Assembly: GCA_030549495.1 (NCBI GenBank)
Contig: JAUIRK010000119.1
Span: forward strand, 124,001 to 188,000
From: Nectonema munidae
Lineage: Eukaryota > Nematomorpha > Nectonematoida > Nectonematidae
Length of the DNA: 64,000 nt
Direction: 5' to 3'
Shown: positions 13,186 to 23,192 of the stretch, in pieces
Position numbering within the stretch: the first letter of the stretch is position 1
Layout of the letters: each line of letters begins with the position of its first letter
Notes under the pieces: model-generated
What the model saw: only the letters and a program-made list of their open reading frames with translations
Databases searched by the model: none
Told to the model about the DNA's origin: nothing
Translations under genes and position numbers: made by a program

Positions 13186-13190
13186 CATTT

Positions 13191-14576
13191 AAACTACAAA
13201 AAAGATTACTACCAAAGAATTACTGCTTTCAAAACAAGAAAAAATGTTGGCAAAAGGATGTTTTCCAGTTTGTCATCTAACTCTTCTGAAACTAATTTAT
13301 TATAAAGTTTCATTATTTTTATTAAAAAAAATTTTTGACTTTCACTTCTTACATTTTTTTTGATGATGAAATAACTTTCCTGTTTTCTGTGCTAATTCTG
13401 TTGATAGATTTGTATTTTGTAAAATTTAAACTAGAGAAAAGACTTTCCACGGGTGCAACATGACCTTTTTTGCATGAGAAACGTTATAGCAAATTTTCTT
13501 AAAGGCACTTTAAATTTACTAGTACTTTAAAAATAGTTAATTAAAAAAGTGTAGTGTAAATCGATGTTTGTTTTCAATTAAATCTTGATTTATTGATTTT
13601 TCAATTAATCTTGATTTTTAAACTGGTTAAAATCTATAAAATTTCTCTACAATAAATATTAATTATAAATTTAAAACTTATTAGGATATGAAAATATTTT
13701 TTCTATAAATAATAATGAAACAACTTTCTAAATTTCATATAAAATTAAATTTGTAATTTGGAAAAATTTTATTTGATTAATATTTTTATACAAATGATAA
13801 AATACTTACTCAAATTAAAAAAGTTTTTAGCTATCTCGTCACTTTAAAAATGAAATTATTTTCGCCGTTGAAAGGCGAGAATTGTTCTAATTTGTCGATG
13901 CGAGGGGAAGGTATCTGCCATCAACCCTATAACTAGCTCACTTACTAATAAAGCTTTGATTTTGGCACTTCTTTCAGTTGTATCTCATTTGAACTCATCT
14001 CTTAGAAAAGATACAAATTTGGCGGATATATTGGCAAAGTGGACCCTATTGATAAGTTGGTGATATATCACTGCCCCACCCCCAAAACAGTCATATCTAG
14101 GATAAAAAAGCAAACACAAAGCCAAAATATTCAACCTTGAAGAGCTTAGAGCTAAAATGCTCTTGATAGTAATTAATTATATTTGAGAGTACAGTAAAAC
14201 CAACAAACTAAAAACTATTTAACATTCTAAGGATCTGTTCATGATATACTTTACAAGAATTCGTTGAGACTCAGAAAAGGTTTTCACCGTTCAGAGATGT
14301 TCCCTAACTGGAAGTTGTGCTGTCTTTCGCAAAAAAATGAGATTGGGGAAAAAGACACTTGCAAAAAGATGAGTTTGAATTGCAAAAGTGTGTGAAGGAA
14401 TTGAAAATGTTTTAAAAATGACATTTCTTTATATGCGTTAGGCTGAATCACATCATGTGTGGGAAGCACAATCATTTATCTCTAATTATGGCACACAGCT
14501 GTACACTAGGATTAGTTTTCTTTTTCAATCTTTTACAGGTGGACTTTGTAACATTTATACATCTATCTCACTTTTA
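13191..14576. other. AT-rich upstream region of the CCDC86-like gene
   Basis: I see no transposon motif or coding frame of note. A 63-codon frame on the minus strand at 14284-14475 is without recognisable features. The region should contain the promoter and perhaps an upstream non-coding exon of the gene at 14609, but I cannot mark a TATA box with confidence. Confidence 0.4.
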
Positions 14577-14592
14577 TTTGTTTGTATTTTAG
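14577..14592 (+). other. Possible 3' splice acceptor in 5' leader of the CCDC86-like gene
   Basis: A pyrimidine-rich tract, TTTGTTTGTATTTTAG, ends 16 bases before the ATG at 14609. It fits a 3' splice site, so the ATG may sit near the start of the coding exon with a non-coding exon upstream. It could also be part of an unspliced leader. Transcript data would decide. Confidence 0.4.
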
Positions 14593-14608
14593 AAATTAAT
14601 CTGTAAAC

Positions 14609-15193
14609 ATGGTTGTGACAAGAAGTAAGTCAACTCAAGCCAAAGTTGCAGCTAAGAGCGTGTCCTCAAAAAAAGTTCCTCAAGTTTCCACAACCTGTCC
14701 TACTAGTATCGCAATTCCTGAAGCTTCATTGGGTGAAGATAAAGCTTCGCAATTGATCAATGACCAAACAGATTCAAGCATTTCTGCAGTTGGTAAAGAC
14801 AAAGATATGACTGCTAATGTTAATCTAAGTGGAGAAGAGAGTAGTTATCCTACCGCCATTAAGGCTCGTCCTCTTTCTAAGAAATCGTGGAAGCGAAAAA
14901 GAAAAGCTGTGCTACATTTGAAACAGGATAAAGCTTTGCACACGAGTTGGAAGCTGAAGATGCAGCTTAAGGCAGAGAAATCCCAAGTTAAAAAGCTTCA
15001 ACAAGAAATCACGAATGAACAGAATAGAGAGAAGGAAGAGATCAAAGCTCGACGAATCCTGAAGAAGCAGAGGAAAGATGAATTAGAGAAGAAGGCTGAA
15101 ATTTTGCAGGTTGTCAAAGATCCTGGAAAAATTAAAAAGATTAAAAAAAGTCTGTTACGAAAGAAAAAGAAAATTTCGTCGGCTCTATGCTGA
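14609..15193 (+). CDS. CCDC86/Cgr1-family nucleolar protein
   Basis: A 194-residue open frame starts at an ATG in good context (AACATGG). Residues 1-85 are Ser/Thr/Lys-rich and low in complexity. From residue 87 the family core begins: PLSKKSWK, then a Leu/Lys stretch, LHTSWKLKM (110-118), a charged coiled coil rich in Glu, Lys and Arg (119-165), and the conserved tail motif ILQVVKDPGKIKKIKK (165-180). Known members (animal CCDC86, fungal Cgr1) are nucleolar and take part in pre-rRNA processing and large ribosomal subunit assembly; this role is inferred by family. The last 14 residues (SLLRKKKKISSALC) do not show the usual family ending with IEKRD, so the end may have diverged or been altered by a frameshift in the A-rich run. 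The reading frame is single-exon. This is the only conserved host gene I recognise in the window. Confidence 0.85.
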   Translation: MVVTRSKSTQAKVAAKSVSSKKVPQVSTTCPTSIAIPEASLGEDKASQLINDQTDSSISAVGKDKDMTANVNLSGEESSYPTAIKARPLSKKSWKRKRKAVLHLKQDKALHTSWKLKMQLKAEKSQVKKLQQEITNEQNREKEEIKARRILKKQRKDELEKKAEILQVVKDPGKIKKIKKSLLRKKKKISSALC

Positions 15194-15240
15194 TGTGCAT
15201 GCTCTCGCTTATCTATCCATTTTTCGCGCGATCATGAATG

Positions 15241-15246
15241 ATTAAA
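15241..15246 (+). terminator. Candidate polyadenylation signal (ATTAAA)
   Basis: ATTAAA lies 48 bases after the stop of the CCDC86-like frame. It is the commonest variant of AATAAA. No stronger signal is nearer. Confidence 0.35.
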
Positions 15247-16530
15247 GAGCTTGAAACATTTGGATTTTTCTGCACAGATTCATACATTTATTTCGGCCTT
15301 TTTAGTGAACAAATCAAATGCATGTTCTTCTCCTCAAACCATTTGCATCTTGGTTTATATGATCAATTTATATCTTGAGAAAAACCATTCTTCATTTTTC
15401 AATATTATATAAATCATGTTCGTGTTAAATTTTATTTTTCTTTCAATTATTCAAATGATTTATTTTTTCATTATTTCTCATTTTTACATAGATTTAATTT
15501 TTTATTATTAATAACGTTTCATGTGCCGTTTTTCATTATGAGAAATGTTCGCTTAGCATTTCGTTTTTAAATGCACATTTTATGTTCTTGTGTGCAAACG
15601 TGTTCATGCATTCTTTTTGTTCTTTCAGTGCCTTCTTTTTTTTATTACATTATTGTATCGATTTCCATTTTATATCTCTCTTTTTGTTCTTTATCCAACT
15701 CCAATTCTTTTATTTGTAGAGGATGTTTTATATTAACAACTCCAATTTCCTTGCCTTTATGCCAAAAAGTCACTTTTATTCTTTTGTATAGAGATAAAAG
15801 CTACACTTGAACTTCTTTGTCACAATAGGATAAGTGATATTTGTCTAGCCTTGTACGCTTTGAATATTTATCCTGTCATTTTAGATTGGATTCCGAATCG
15901 TCACGATTCCTATACTCTGTCGAATTATGGAACATTCTTCTTGTCTAGGATTCAAGATTAACCTTAGCAGGACGAATCTTTTTTTGGCAACACTAAGGAC
16001 GGTTAATGGGAGTTTTATTTCCATCATCAAAACTTCAATTTTGTATGCTTTCTGCAAGTTTTCAGACAAAATCTATAATCCAATTCATATTTAGAATGGA
16101 ATAAAGTTTTATCCTGTGTAAAAATCGGCATCATGGGTATACAGAACAAGAAACAACATTTTGAGTATTTTATAGATGGTGTTAAAAAAGACTATCACAA
16201 ATACTTTGAATAAAAACGTCAAATTAAACTTAAAATTAAAATTGAGTAGAGTTAATTCATTAGCAATTAACAAATGATGTGTAACAAATCAATGCAACAA
16301 ATTTTCCAAGTTTGTTCGCCTCAACGTTAATTCTGCTGTAGTGGATTCTTATCCAAACACAATATGAATCTTTTATGTTTGAATTTATAAACAAAACTTT
16401 TTTATCCTTGAAGCCAGTATTACGAGAAAGCAGTTTCTCGACTCCTCTATTGTTTCATAATTCATGCACAGTAGTGTACATCACCATATGTTACGAAGAG
16501 AGTATCATCTAACAATTCTCTTTATATATC
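15247..16530. other. AT-rich intergenic sequence
   Basis: Nothing recognisable is seen. Open frames at 15571-15810 and 15881-16069 have no motif and no sign of codon constraint. Confidence 0.45.
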
Positions 16531-16709
16531 AAATTCAAAAAGTAATATAATTTATTGGGCACAGGATTTAAAACGCTTCTTCTTCGCTAATCCTTCCAGT
16601 TTTCAACTTCTACCCTACTCATTAGTATAGTGGTTTGATAAAGCCGAGTGTCGGCCAAAATTCACCGTTTTAAATCCTGTGTCCAATAAATATATTACTT
16701 TTTGAATTT
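16531..16709. mobile_element. Foldback MITE with ~44-bp terminal inverted repeats
   Basis: The left arm (16531-16575) starts AAATTCAAAAAGTAATATAA and ends GGATTTAAAACG. The right arm (16666-16709) starts CGTTTTAAATCC and ends TTACTTTTTGAATTT. The arms are nearly perfect reverse complements with two or three differences. The 90-base centre contains TTAGTATAGTGGTTTGAT, which looks like a tRNA A-box region, but no B box follows. The superfamily is unknown, and I see no clear target-site duplication. Confidence 0.8.
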
Positions 16710-17477
16710 TTATTTATGGGTCAACTTCAGCATCAGATTTACATCTCTTTATATATGTTGTAAAGTATTCAATCAGGCAAATAAATAACCCAGATCTGTT
16801 AAACCACCACTACTTTTTTATGAAAAACTATTGTCAGAAGTTATTTTGTGGTTGGCAATTGTCAAGCGTAATTATGAGACAGAGCATAAAGCATAATTTT
16901 ATAGAAGAAAACGTTCTACTATTCTATAAAAGTTTACATCAGGTGTAAAAAGCGGTATACTTTGTAGGATTGAACGGTTTGAAGTTGCTAACATTTAACC
17001 AAAAACTGGAATGCTCCATATAGAAAATCGGAAATACATTAAATAAACATAGTATATTCCATGTGGTCTTGATTATTATTGTGATAGTTGAAAAAACAGA
17101 TTTTTTTCACCTAATTTGTATTAGTTGAAAGATATCGTAGAAGAAACTGGCTATTTTTTGAATTAAAATGTTAATAATTATGACTTATAATTGTGTTATC
17201 CAACAATATAATCGTAATTTCTCCAAAAAACATCGTTTATGAAGATTATAGATGGCGTTAATTTTTATGTTTTGTGTAAAGATAATTAATAAATAGAAAT
17301 GACCATCTTCGTTTTGCTTCAAGTATATAAAATACATAATATTTTTATATAGGTTTGATATATTCAATTTTGAGTAAAATGAGTTAGAAAATTTTGTTTG
17401 CCATAAAAGGCCGTACTCCGTCCTTCTAAGGTTAAAAGCTCATTTTTGATGTGACTTCTTTAAAGATTTATAGGAAA
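16710..17477. other. AT-rich intergenic sequence
   Basis: No features are supported in this stretch. Confidence 0.4.
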
Positions 17478-17560
17478 ATGCTTAGAAAAAGAAGTAGAGG
17501 GATGCAGCGTAAAAGATGGAAGGACGAAATTATGGAGCAACGGAGAAATCGGGATGTTTG
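17478..17560 (+). pseudogene. Short LINE reverse-transcriptase C-terminal scrap
   Basis: The conceptual product MLRKRSRGMQRKRWKDEIME resembles the G-R-x-x-x-R-W-x-D segment near the C-terminus of many RTE- or BovB-like ORF2 proteins. A longer version of the same segment is at 60311-60500. The scrap is too short to assign to a clade. Confidence 0.45.
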
Positions 17561-18954
17561 ACCTTAAAATAAATTTAATTTTTTTGTTTGGATATTATGA
17601 AAGTGAATTGTAAAGTTCATCAAATAACTTACAAAAATTCTTGCTTTTGTCTTATATTTCTTAATTAAAAGCAAAATAAATGGACTCCTATATTATTTTC
17701 ACAAATGATCATCTTTTTTATCATAAATTTAACAATGGGGGGGGGGGTGTTTTTAGGCCGAAAACATAGAGTACGTTTTTCAGTTGAATATTCAATGGAA
17801 ATAGAAAGACTACAAAAAAATCTGGAACGGTTAATATTCAATCATCAGTTGAGTTCATCATTTTAAACACTTCATGCTGTTTTTTTTGTTTACACAGAGA
17901 TTGCAAAAAAATGTATGATTGTTTTGTTCCTGTACGTTTTTCATTTCTGCGTATACAAAAAACAGCATAAAATCTCTAGAACGATGTCACTCAACATAAA
18001 AAAACAAATGATTTTTGAGTGTATTCACCGTTCCAGCTTTCATTGTAGTCTGAACATTCTAAATAATTTTTTTTATCTCCATTAAATCTTTTAAACTTTA
18101 AGTTTTCTTTCAATTATCATTTTAACTAGATCTTCGGATTAAGCTTACTAAATTCAAAGTTCGAAAAACCTAAATTTTGAAATCACCTAGAAATTATTCC
18201 TCCGCTTCATGGCAAAATTGCCGCCTTTCTTTCTGACAGGGGATGTTCAAGTTATCTGACCGAAAATTTTATTTTTTAAAAAAAAAAGTTTTTTTTTTAA
18301 GGGAATGCAGACGAATTCCTACTTCAAATGGAATTAAATAGCAATTAGTAAAGTCGTCTATTTTGTTTAGGTCCTAAATGGGTTGAGGGGATGAAAAAGC
18401 CTTTAGCTCCACCAATTTTCATTTTTATATCTAAAAGACTTGTTTGGTTTGTGAGTAGACTATATACTTAGTTTTCCCGTTGAGTTTCAGATACAAATTC
18501 TTCTAAATTAAATTTAAAAATTATAAAAAAAAGTTTGCCCCCCCTCCTACTTCATATTTTTTGGTTTTTTTGCCACAGTACACGTTTTATAGAGTTGTTC
18601 TTCGCTTTCAGCCATCCTTGTTTTCTTTGACGTAATCTAGCATTTTTTGTGTTTATCTTTTTAATATATATTATGTTGTGTGCGCGTGCATAAAGTAGTT
18701 GAACGCACAATAAGTTCTTACGCGCTCGCTATCCAAGTTAAAGTTTTCTTCCTGGAAAATTTCCTTGAGTACTACTGCACTTGTGATGCTCAAGTAGAAT
18801 ACTAATCAACTTTATAGAGATACTCTAAATTTTGGTGTATTCTGGGAAGTGCCGTAAGAGATAATGAAGGAATTTGTTGAAGAGAACAGTGAGATATTTT
18901 CATCTTTCTGTATTTGTTTGAGTTAAGGTTTCTTTCATTTGCTTGACTCCTCTC
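17561..18954. other. Upstream region of the secreted-peptide gene
   Basis: The stretch is mostly AT-rich and holds a G run at 17737-17746. A TA-rich box (TTAATATATATTATG, 18661-18675) lies about 280 bases before the peptide ATG and is too far away to call a core promoter. No other element is recognised. Confidence 0.35.
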
Positions 18955-19212
18955 ATGAAGATAATTTTCCTTTTTTCCTGCATCTTTTGGACTAGTGTCG
19001 TACTACTCGCATTTCAGAGTCTCTGTGTTACCGAAAATGGCTTAAAAAGAACTTATGCAGTACATTCTGTGATTCGTTTTGAAAATAGAAACCTACACAG
19101 ATATAAAAGAGATGGATCGATAACTTCAGCAACGACTGTCATATTAAGATACCTTCAACAATTACTCGCAAAAATCATTCAATTTATAGCGAATTTGTTC
19201 GGAGGAAAATGA
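18955..19212 (+). CDS. Small secreted precursor with amphipathic C-terminal peptide
   Basis: The frame encodes 85 residues from the ATG at 18955; four in-frame codons lie upstream without an ATG. Residues 1-24 form a classic signal peptide: Lys at position 2 followed by a long hydrophobic run (IIFLFSCIFW to LLAF). A Lys-Arg pair at 31-32 and an Arg-Tyr-Lys-Arg furin-like site at 49-52 follow. The predicted released peptide is 53-85. Its residues 62-82 form a strong amphipathic helix, with Leu, Ile and Phe on one face and Arg65, Gln68, Gln69, Lys73, Gln76 and Asn80 on the other. It ends Gly-Gly-Lys, which could give a C-terminal amide after trimming. There is no Cys in the mature part. I do not recognise the family; the layout fits a linear antimicrobial peptide or a neuropeptide-like hormone. 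Two AATAAA signals follow closely, which supports an expressed single-exon gene. Confidence 0.65.
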   Translation: MKIIFLFSCIFWTSVVLLAFQSLCVTENGLKRTYAVHSVIRFENRNLHRYKRDGSITSATTVILRYLQQLLAKIIQFIANLFGGK

Positions 19213-19264
19213 TTTAATCAAATAATGAAACTACTACTGCTTACTTTCTTCCAGGTTGTCGATA

Positions 19265-19291
19265 ATAAAATTTGTTCTTGTCTTTAATAAA
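19265..19291 (+). terminator. Two AATAAA polyadenylation signals
   Basis: AATAAA occurs at about 19265 and again at 19286-19291, 50 to 80 bases after the peptide stop codon. That is the normal distance for a short 3' UTR. Confidence 0.5.
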
Positions 19292-20441
19292 AGCACTTTT
19301 TGAGGAAATTATCAAAGCTGTTGCAAAATCTGGCGAATTGAAATGTCTTCAAGTACGACAAAAAGTTTCCGTAAGTATAAAATAAAGAAGTGTTGATACT
19401 TGTTTGATTAGTTGATCGGCTGCTATTTATTAATTCCTTTAACTTATATCCAATTTAAATTTATTTCGAAAAATTTCACACGTAGTTATTAATACACTTG
19501 CAATATAATGGCTTAATTACGTAATTAGTAATTAGCTGTTCTTCAATTTATGAAAATAAGTATCTTCGAAACAGCAAGGATACAATGTTCTTTGATTTAA
19601 CTTCCACAATTGGATCAAAATAAAAAAATTATGGCCAAATTGAAATTTCTCAAGCAAAAATGTATACAAAACGTGAGCCTGCAAATTTATCGTCATAAAC
19701 TTATTTGGGCAAGTATCCAATCCAAATAAAGTTAAAAGTTAATACTTTGACAAAAATTCCTAAGCTTTTTATTGTATAATTATACCTAGTTTATATTTTA
19801 TATAAACATAATGAACTAATTCAATAATTTAAACTTATGAATTATGTATATTTAATATACCGTATTTTGTTCATAACAAACTACTTAGCGCATCCATTAT
19901 CAGAGAGGACATAAAACAAACAAAAATTGGTGAATAACACTTTTTATTTTAAACACAAACATGATACATCATGCCTAGTGTAATAAACATATTTTACAAA
20001 CATGTCAATCTAAATTATATTCATACGCAATCGTCAATAGAACATATAATTACATGTAGAATATAAGTCATAAATGTAAAAATAAGATTATTACGAGTCT
20101 TTAACAAAGTCTGTGTTTTACAACACTCTAGCGCTTGTTCATAACACCTTCTGTTAACTCCACGATAAGATTGAAATAAAGTCCATCAAAACCTTTGGTA
20201 AATATCCAAGATCTTGCAACAAGTCCGTAAACTTCCGTCGTTTGGGGGAGCCAAATATATCAGGTTAATTTATAATGACTATGGCCTAGCCAATTTATTG
20301 ACAGGTAAAATATTTTGGGTGAATTAATCATCAAAAGCTGGTTTATTAAATAAATTAAGACAATATTAACCCAAAAATATTGATTTATTTTCAAGTTTAT
20401 ATATTTGGCCTTGATTGATTTTCATGAAAAATAAATGACAC
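19292..20441. other. AT-rich intergenic sequence
   Basis: Nothing recognisable is seen before the 8-bp duplication that flanks the next element. Confidence 0.4.
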
Positions 20442-20449
20442 CATCAGGA

Positions 20450-21529
20450 CAGGGGCGTACATCCGGGGGCGGTCACCCCCCCCCCCCCCCCCAATGTGTT
20501 TTCAGGGGGGCGAAAATGACCTTTGCCCCCCCCCCCCCCCAATAATTTTCTATAAGTAAGAGTTGCTGCTTGTTCATAAAACATGTATGCAGACTTTCGA
20601 ATCAATCAAACATCATGCCAAACTGCTCTGAAATTCCTATCGAACATATTTTACAGACGATGCGTGGAAGCTATATAATAATAATCCATTGCTTCAATAT
20701 GCACACAATAAGTAAGCAATGTTTATCACAGTGTCTCCTCTTTATGGTATTTTTGGGCAAACACATGTTGATGATCCACTAGATTTTCTCATCTTTTGTC
20801 ACAGTGATGATTCTATTTCTATTTCTCTCTCCTCTGTTTTTCTCTTCCGCTTTCTCTGCTAAAACTCAACCATCCACTCAATCATTCAGTCAAGCCCTCT
20901 TTTCTTGTTAAGCTCTACTATCTCATTCAGCTCTCTTCTCTCCAGTGACGTAGCTAGGCTGGGCATGAGGGGCCGCGCCCACACTCCTATGTACCGCATG
21001 GTGCCCCCATGCATTTTATGCGATATCAGTTTTCGAAAATTTCTCCAATGAAAGGATCAAGAAAGTATAAATAATGTTGCGCAAGTTTTTTGTTTTTAAA
21101 TTGTGCCCCTTCTATCAACCTTTTTTGGCTACACCACTGCTTCTGTCTAATTTGCATTTAGAGTTAAATTAAAATAGTTTTCAATCGTTACAATTTTATA
21201 TCAATGAATATTGTTAGACTCGCGCTTAGAATTTTTTTTCAACAAAAGTCACTTAATCTTTATCACTACGTTTGCTACATTTTGTAACATTTGAAAACTT
21301 TAATTTTTTCAAGTCAAGAAATTTTTTTAAATAGTTATTTGGGTATGAATATTTTGATTATCTATTCACTTTAAAAGCAAGAAAACTCTATTTGCTTAAT
21401 ATTTGAGCAGCGATATTTTTTATAATGTTCGATTGTTAAATTTTATAAGTAACACTACATAAATTGCAAAAAAAAAAATCGCCCCCCCCCCCCCCCCCCC
21501 CCCAATAATTTTGAGGATGTGCGCCCCTG
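20450..21529. mobile_element. hAT-type non-autonomous element, CAGGGGCGCACATCC family, copy 1
   Basis: The left end is CAGGGGCGTACATCC and the right end GGATGTGCGCCCCTG, giving 15-bp inverted repeats with one difference. The flanking 8-bp duplication CATCAGGA (20442-20449 and 21530-21537) is perfect. The CAGGG start and the 8-bp duplication identify the hAT superfamily. Long C runs sit inside both ends (about 20478-20492, 20525-20540 and 21482-21503), and the segment CCCAATAATTTT follows the C run at each end. The body has no transposase. Compared with copy 3 (38648-42520), the part from about 40905 to 42470 of that copy is missing, so this is an internal-deletion form. Confidence 0.9.
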
Positions 21530-21537
21530 CATCAGGA

Positions 21538-22374
21538 TTCACAATCAATTTTATTTAGTGGGTTCGCATGAGATTTTTTGCCGGAAAATTAGTAAGTGAT
21601 AACCAATAAAATATTTGGACCGATCAAGCAACTTGTTTTGTTATGTGGACAATTTCGTTATAAACACTTTTCTAACTGAATATCATTATATATTCTAAAG
21701 AATTTATAAAATTATATAAAAAAACTTAAAATATTTTTTAAAAAAAATAAGTTATGCAACTTTTTTTGCAGAGTTTTTGTTGAAAAGTAGTTTTATTTTA
21801 TAAACGCTATAAACAATTTTATATGATTGAAAATCTAATTTTATATCTAAACTGGATAAGAATATATTCTAAACATATTTTATGTTCTGCGTTTCTTTGA
21901 ATTAAATTTAAAGCTCTTCTTCCAGAAATATTAGAAGTATTTTTTCTCTGCAAAAAGTCACATTGTTTCGTGATGATCTTTTGGCAAAATTAAAAATCCA
22001 GTTTTAATAAGATTATTATTTCCTTCTTTAGAAAAACTGCAACGACAGGGAAACAAGAATCAAATTTGGAAAATATTCAACACATAAAAATGAGTGGTAT
22101 CAACTTTTTTGAATAGACATTAACCTTTTGACATATTTTTAAGATCTTGATAAATGAGTTTAATCAAAAATATGAAAAAACAGGTGCCACATGTGATTGC
22201 GAAAATGTTGAAAGTGAAGAGATTGAAAAGTAACAAAGTGATCCAATTGGATGGTGAAAAAAAAGCAGAATTCCATTAGCATTCCAATGTGCATTTTGAC
22301 ATAATCAATATATGATATATGCAACTAAAGTGGGCAGATACCCTTGTCCCAACTCACAACTTTCATAAAAAGAG
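21538..22374. other. AT-rich sequence
   Basis: No gene or element ends are seen here. Confidence 0.35.
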
Positions 22375-22525
22375 CGTTATTCAAAAGCTAGAGTATTTTT
22401 GGGAATGAGGCGAGCTTGTGCTATTGAAAATAAAAATACTGAAGTGCGGAAACGAACTCTAAATATCTGCGAAAAGTGTGAAGTTGGTCTCGATGTAAAT
22501 TATTTTATAAATTTTCGCACATGTT
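22375..22525 (+). pseudogene. Possible piggyBac C-terminal cysteine-rich scrap
   Basis: In one frame the segment reads RRACAIENKNTEVRKRTLN and then ICEKCEVGLDVNYF. This resembles the spacing of the C-terminal cysteine-rich domain of piggyBac transposases, in which a Cys pair is followed by R-x-T-x-x-x-C-x-x-C and G-L. Several expected Cys are missing and nothing upstream supports a catalytic domain. The call is tentative. Confidence 0.25.
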
Positions 22526-23192
22526 AAAAGTTAGTTTTAAATTTATTTCATAATTCTTTGTTTTCATAAGAAACTTGGTAATGAGTAGTGACCTACGTAT
22601 CATATGTGATAAGCTCATTTTAAAGAAATTTCTTTTTTAGTAAATCTTAATGACCCAAACTTATAATTAGGCAAAGTATAATTAGGCAGGGTTGTGCAGT
22701 CTAAAATTTTTGGCGACTCAGACTCCACTTAATTTTCCGACCTACTTGTAATATAACAATTCCGACTCCACACACAGATTTATTTTCCGATCTACAACTA
22801 ACGTTAAAAAACGCGAATTTGCTACAAAAAGGATAACTCCCTAATATTAATTAAATCGATTGCAAGATAAATTTTATAGCAGGAAAATCACTATAGCATT
22901 ATATATTATACCTTGGCTTTTGAAATGAGGTTATGTGGAAGAAGGGAAAATGCAATGGCCTTATTCTCTATTTATCGGAGGATGTGCGGCTCTGTTATAT
23001 TTTATCTAAGAACAGATTACTTATCAAAAAATAGTCAAACATAAACTTAGAAGACTTATTCAAAAAGTGAAAATAATTTATTGTAAAAAAAGAAACAAAA
23101 TGAGAAAAATTAAATGAACAAAGGGGAAATCTGAAAAGCAAAGATGAAAGGATGGGGACATCAATGAAAAGCACAAATCGAACTATTTAAGT
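22526..23192. other. AT-rich sequence with a fragment of a GACTCC-type repeat
   Basis: At 22685-22790 the sequence CAGGGTTGTGCAGTC is followed by several GACTCAGACTCC/CCGACTCC-like words. Similar words recur at 34890-34950 (GACTCAGACTCCGGCTCC). I take both as pieces of one old dispersed repeat, but its ends cannot be paired within this window. Confidence 0.3.

Larger units (their letters stand above)
9876..13190 (-). mobile_element. LINE retrotransposon B (Jockey/CR1-like), 5'-truncated, with (TTC)n tail
   Basis: This is a second minus-strand non-LTR retrotransposon. Read on the minus strand, its 3' end is AATAAATGTC followed by a (TTC)n microsatellite (9876-9896). Such tails are typical of several LINE clades and fix the 3' end. 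ORF2 runs from about 13185 to 10228. I see no zinc-knuckle ORF1 upstream, so the copy is probably 5' truncated near 13190-13330. It has diverged from LINE A across the whole ORF2 and is a different family. Confidence 0.85.

Noticed and set aside
20478-20540. C runs treated as gaps or assembly errors
   Set aside because: They recur at the same place in independent copies with different lengths, so at least their presence is real; exact lengths remain uncertain.
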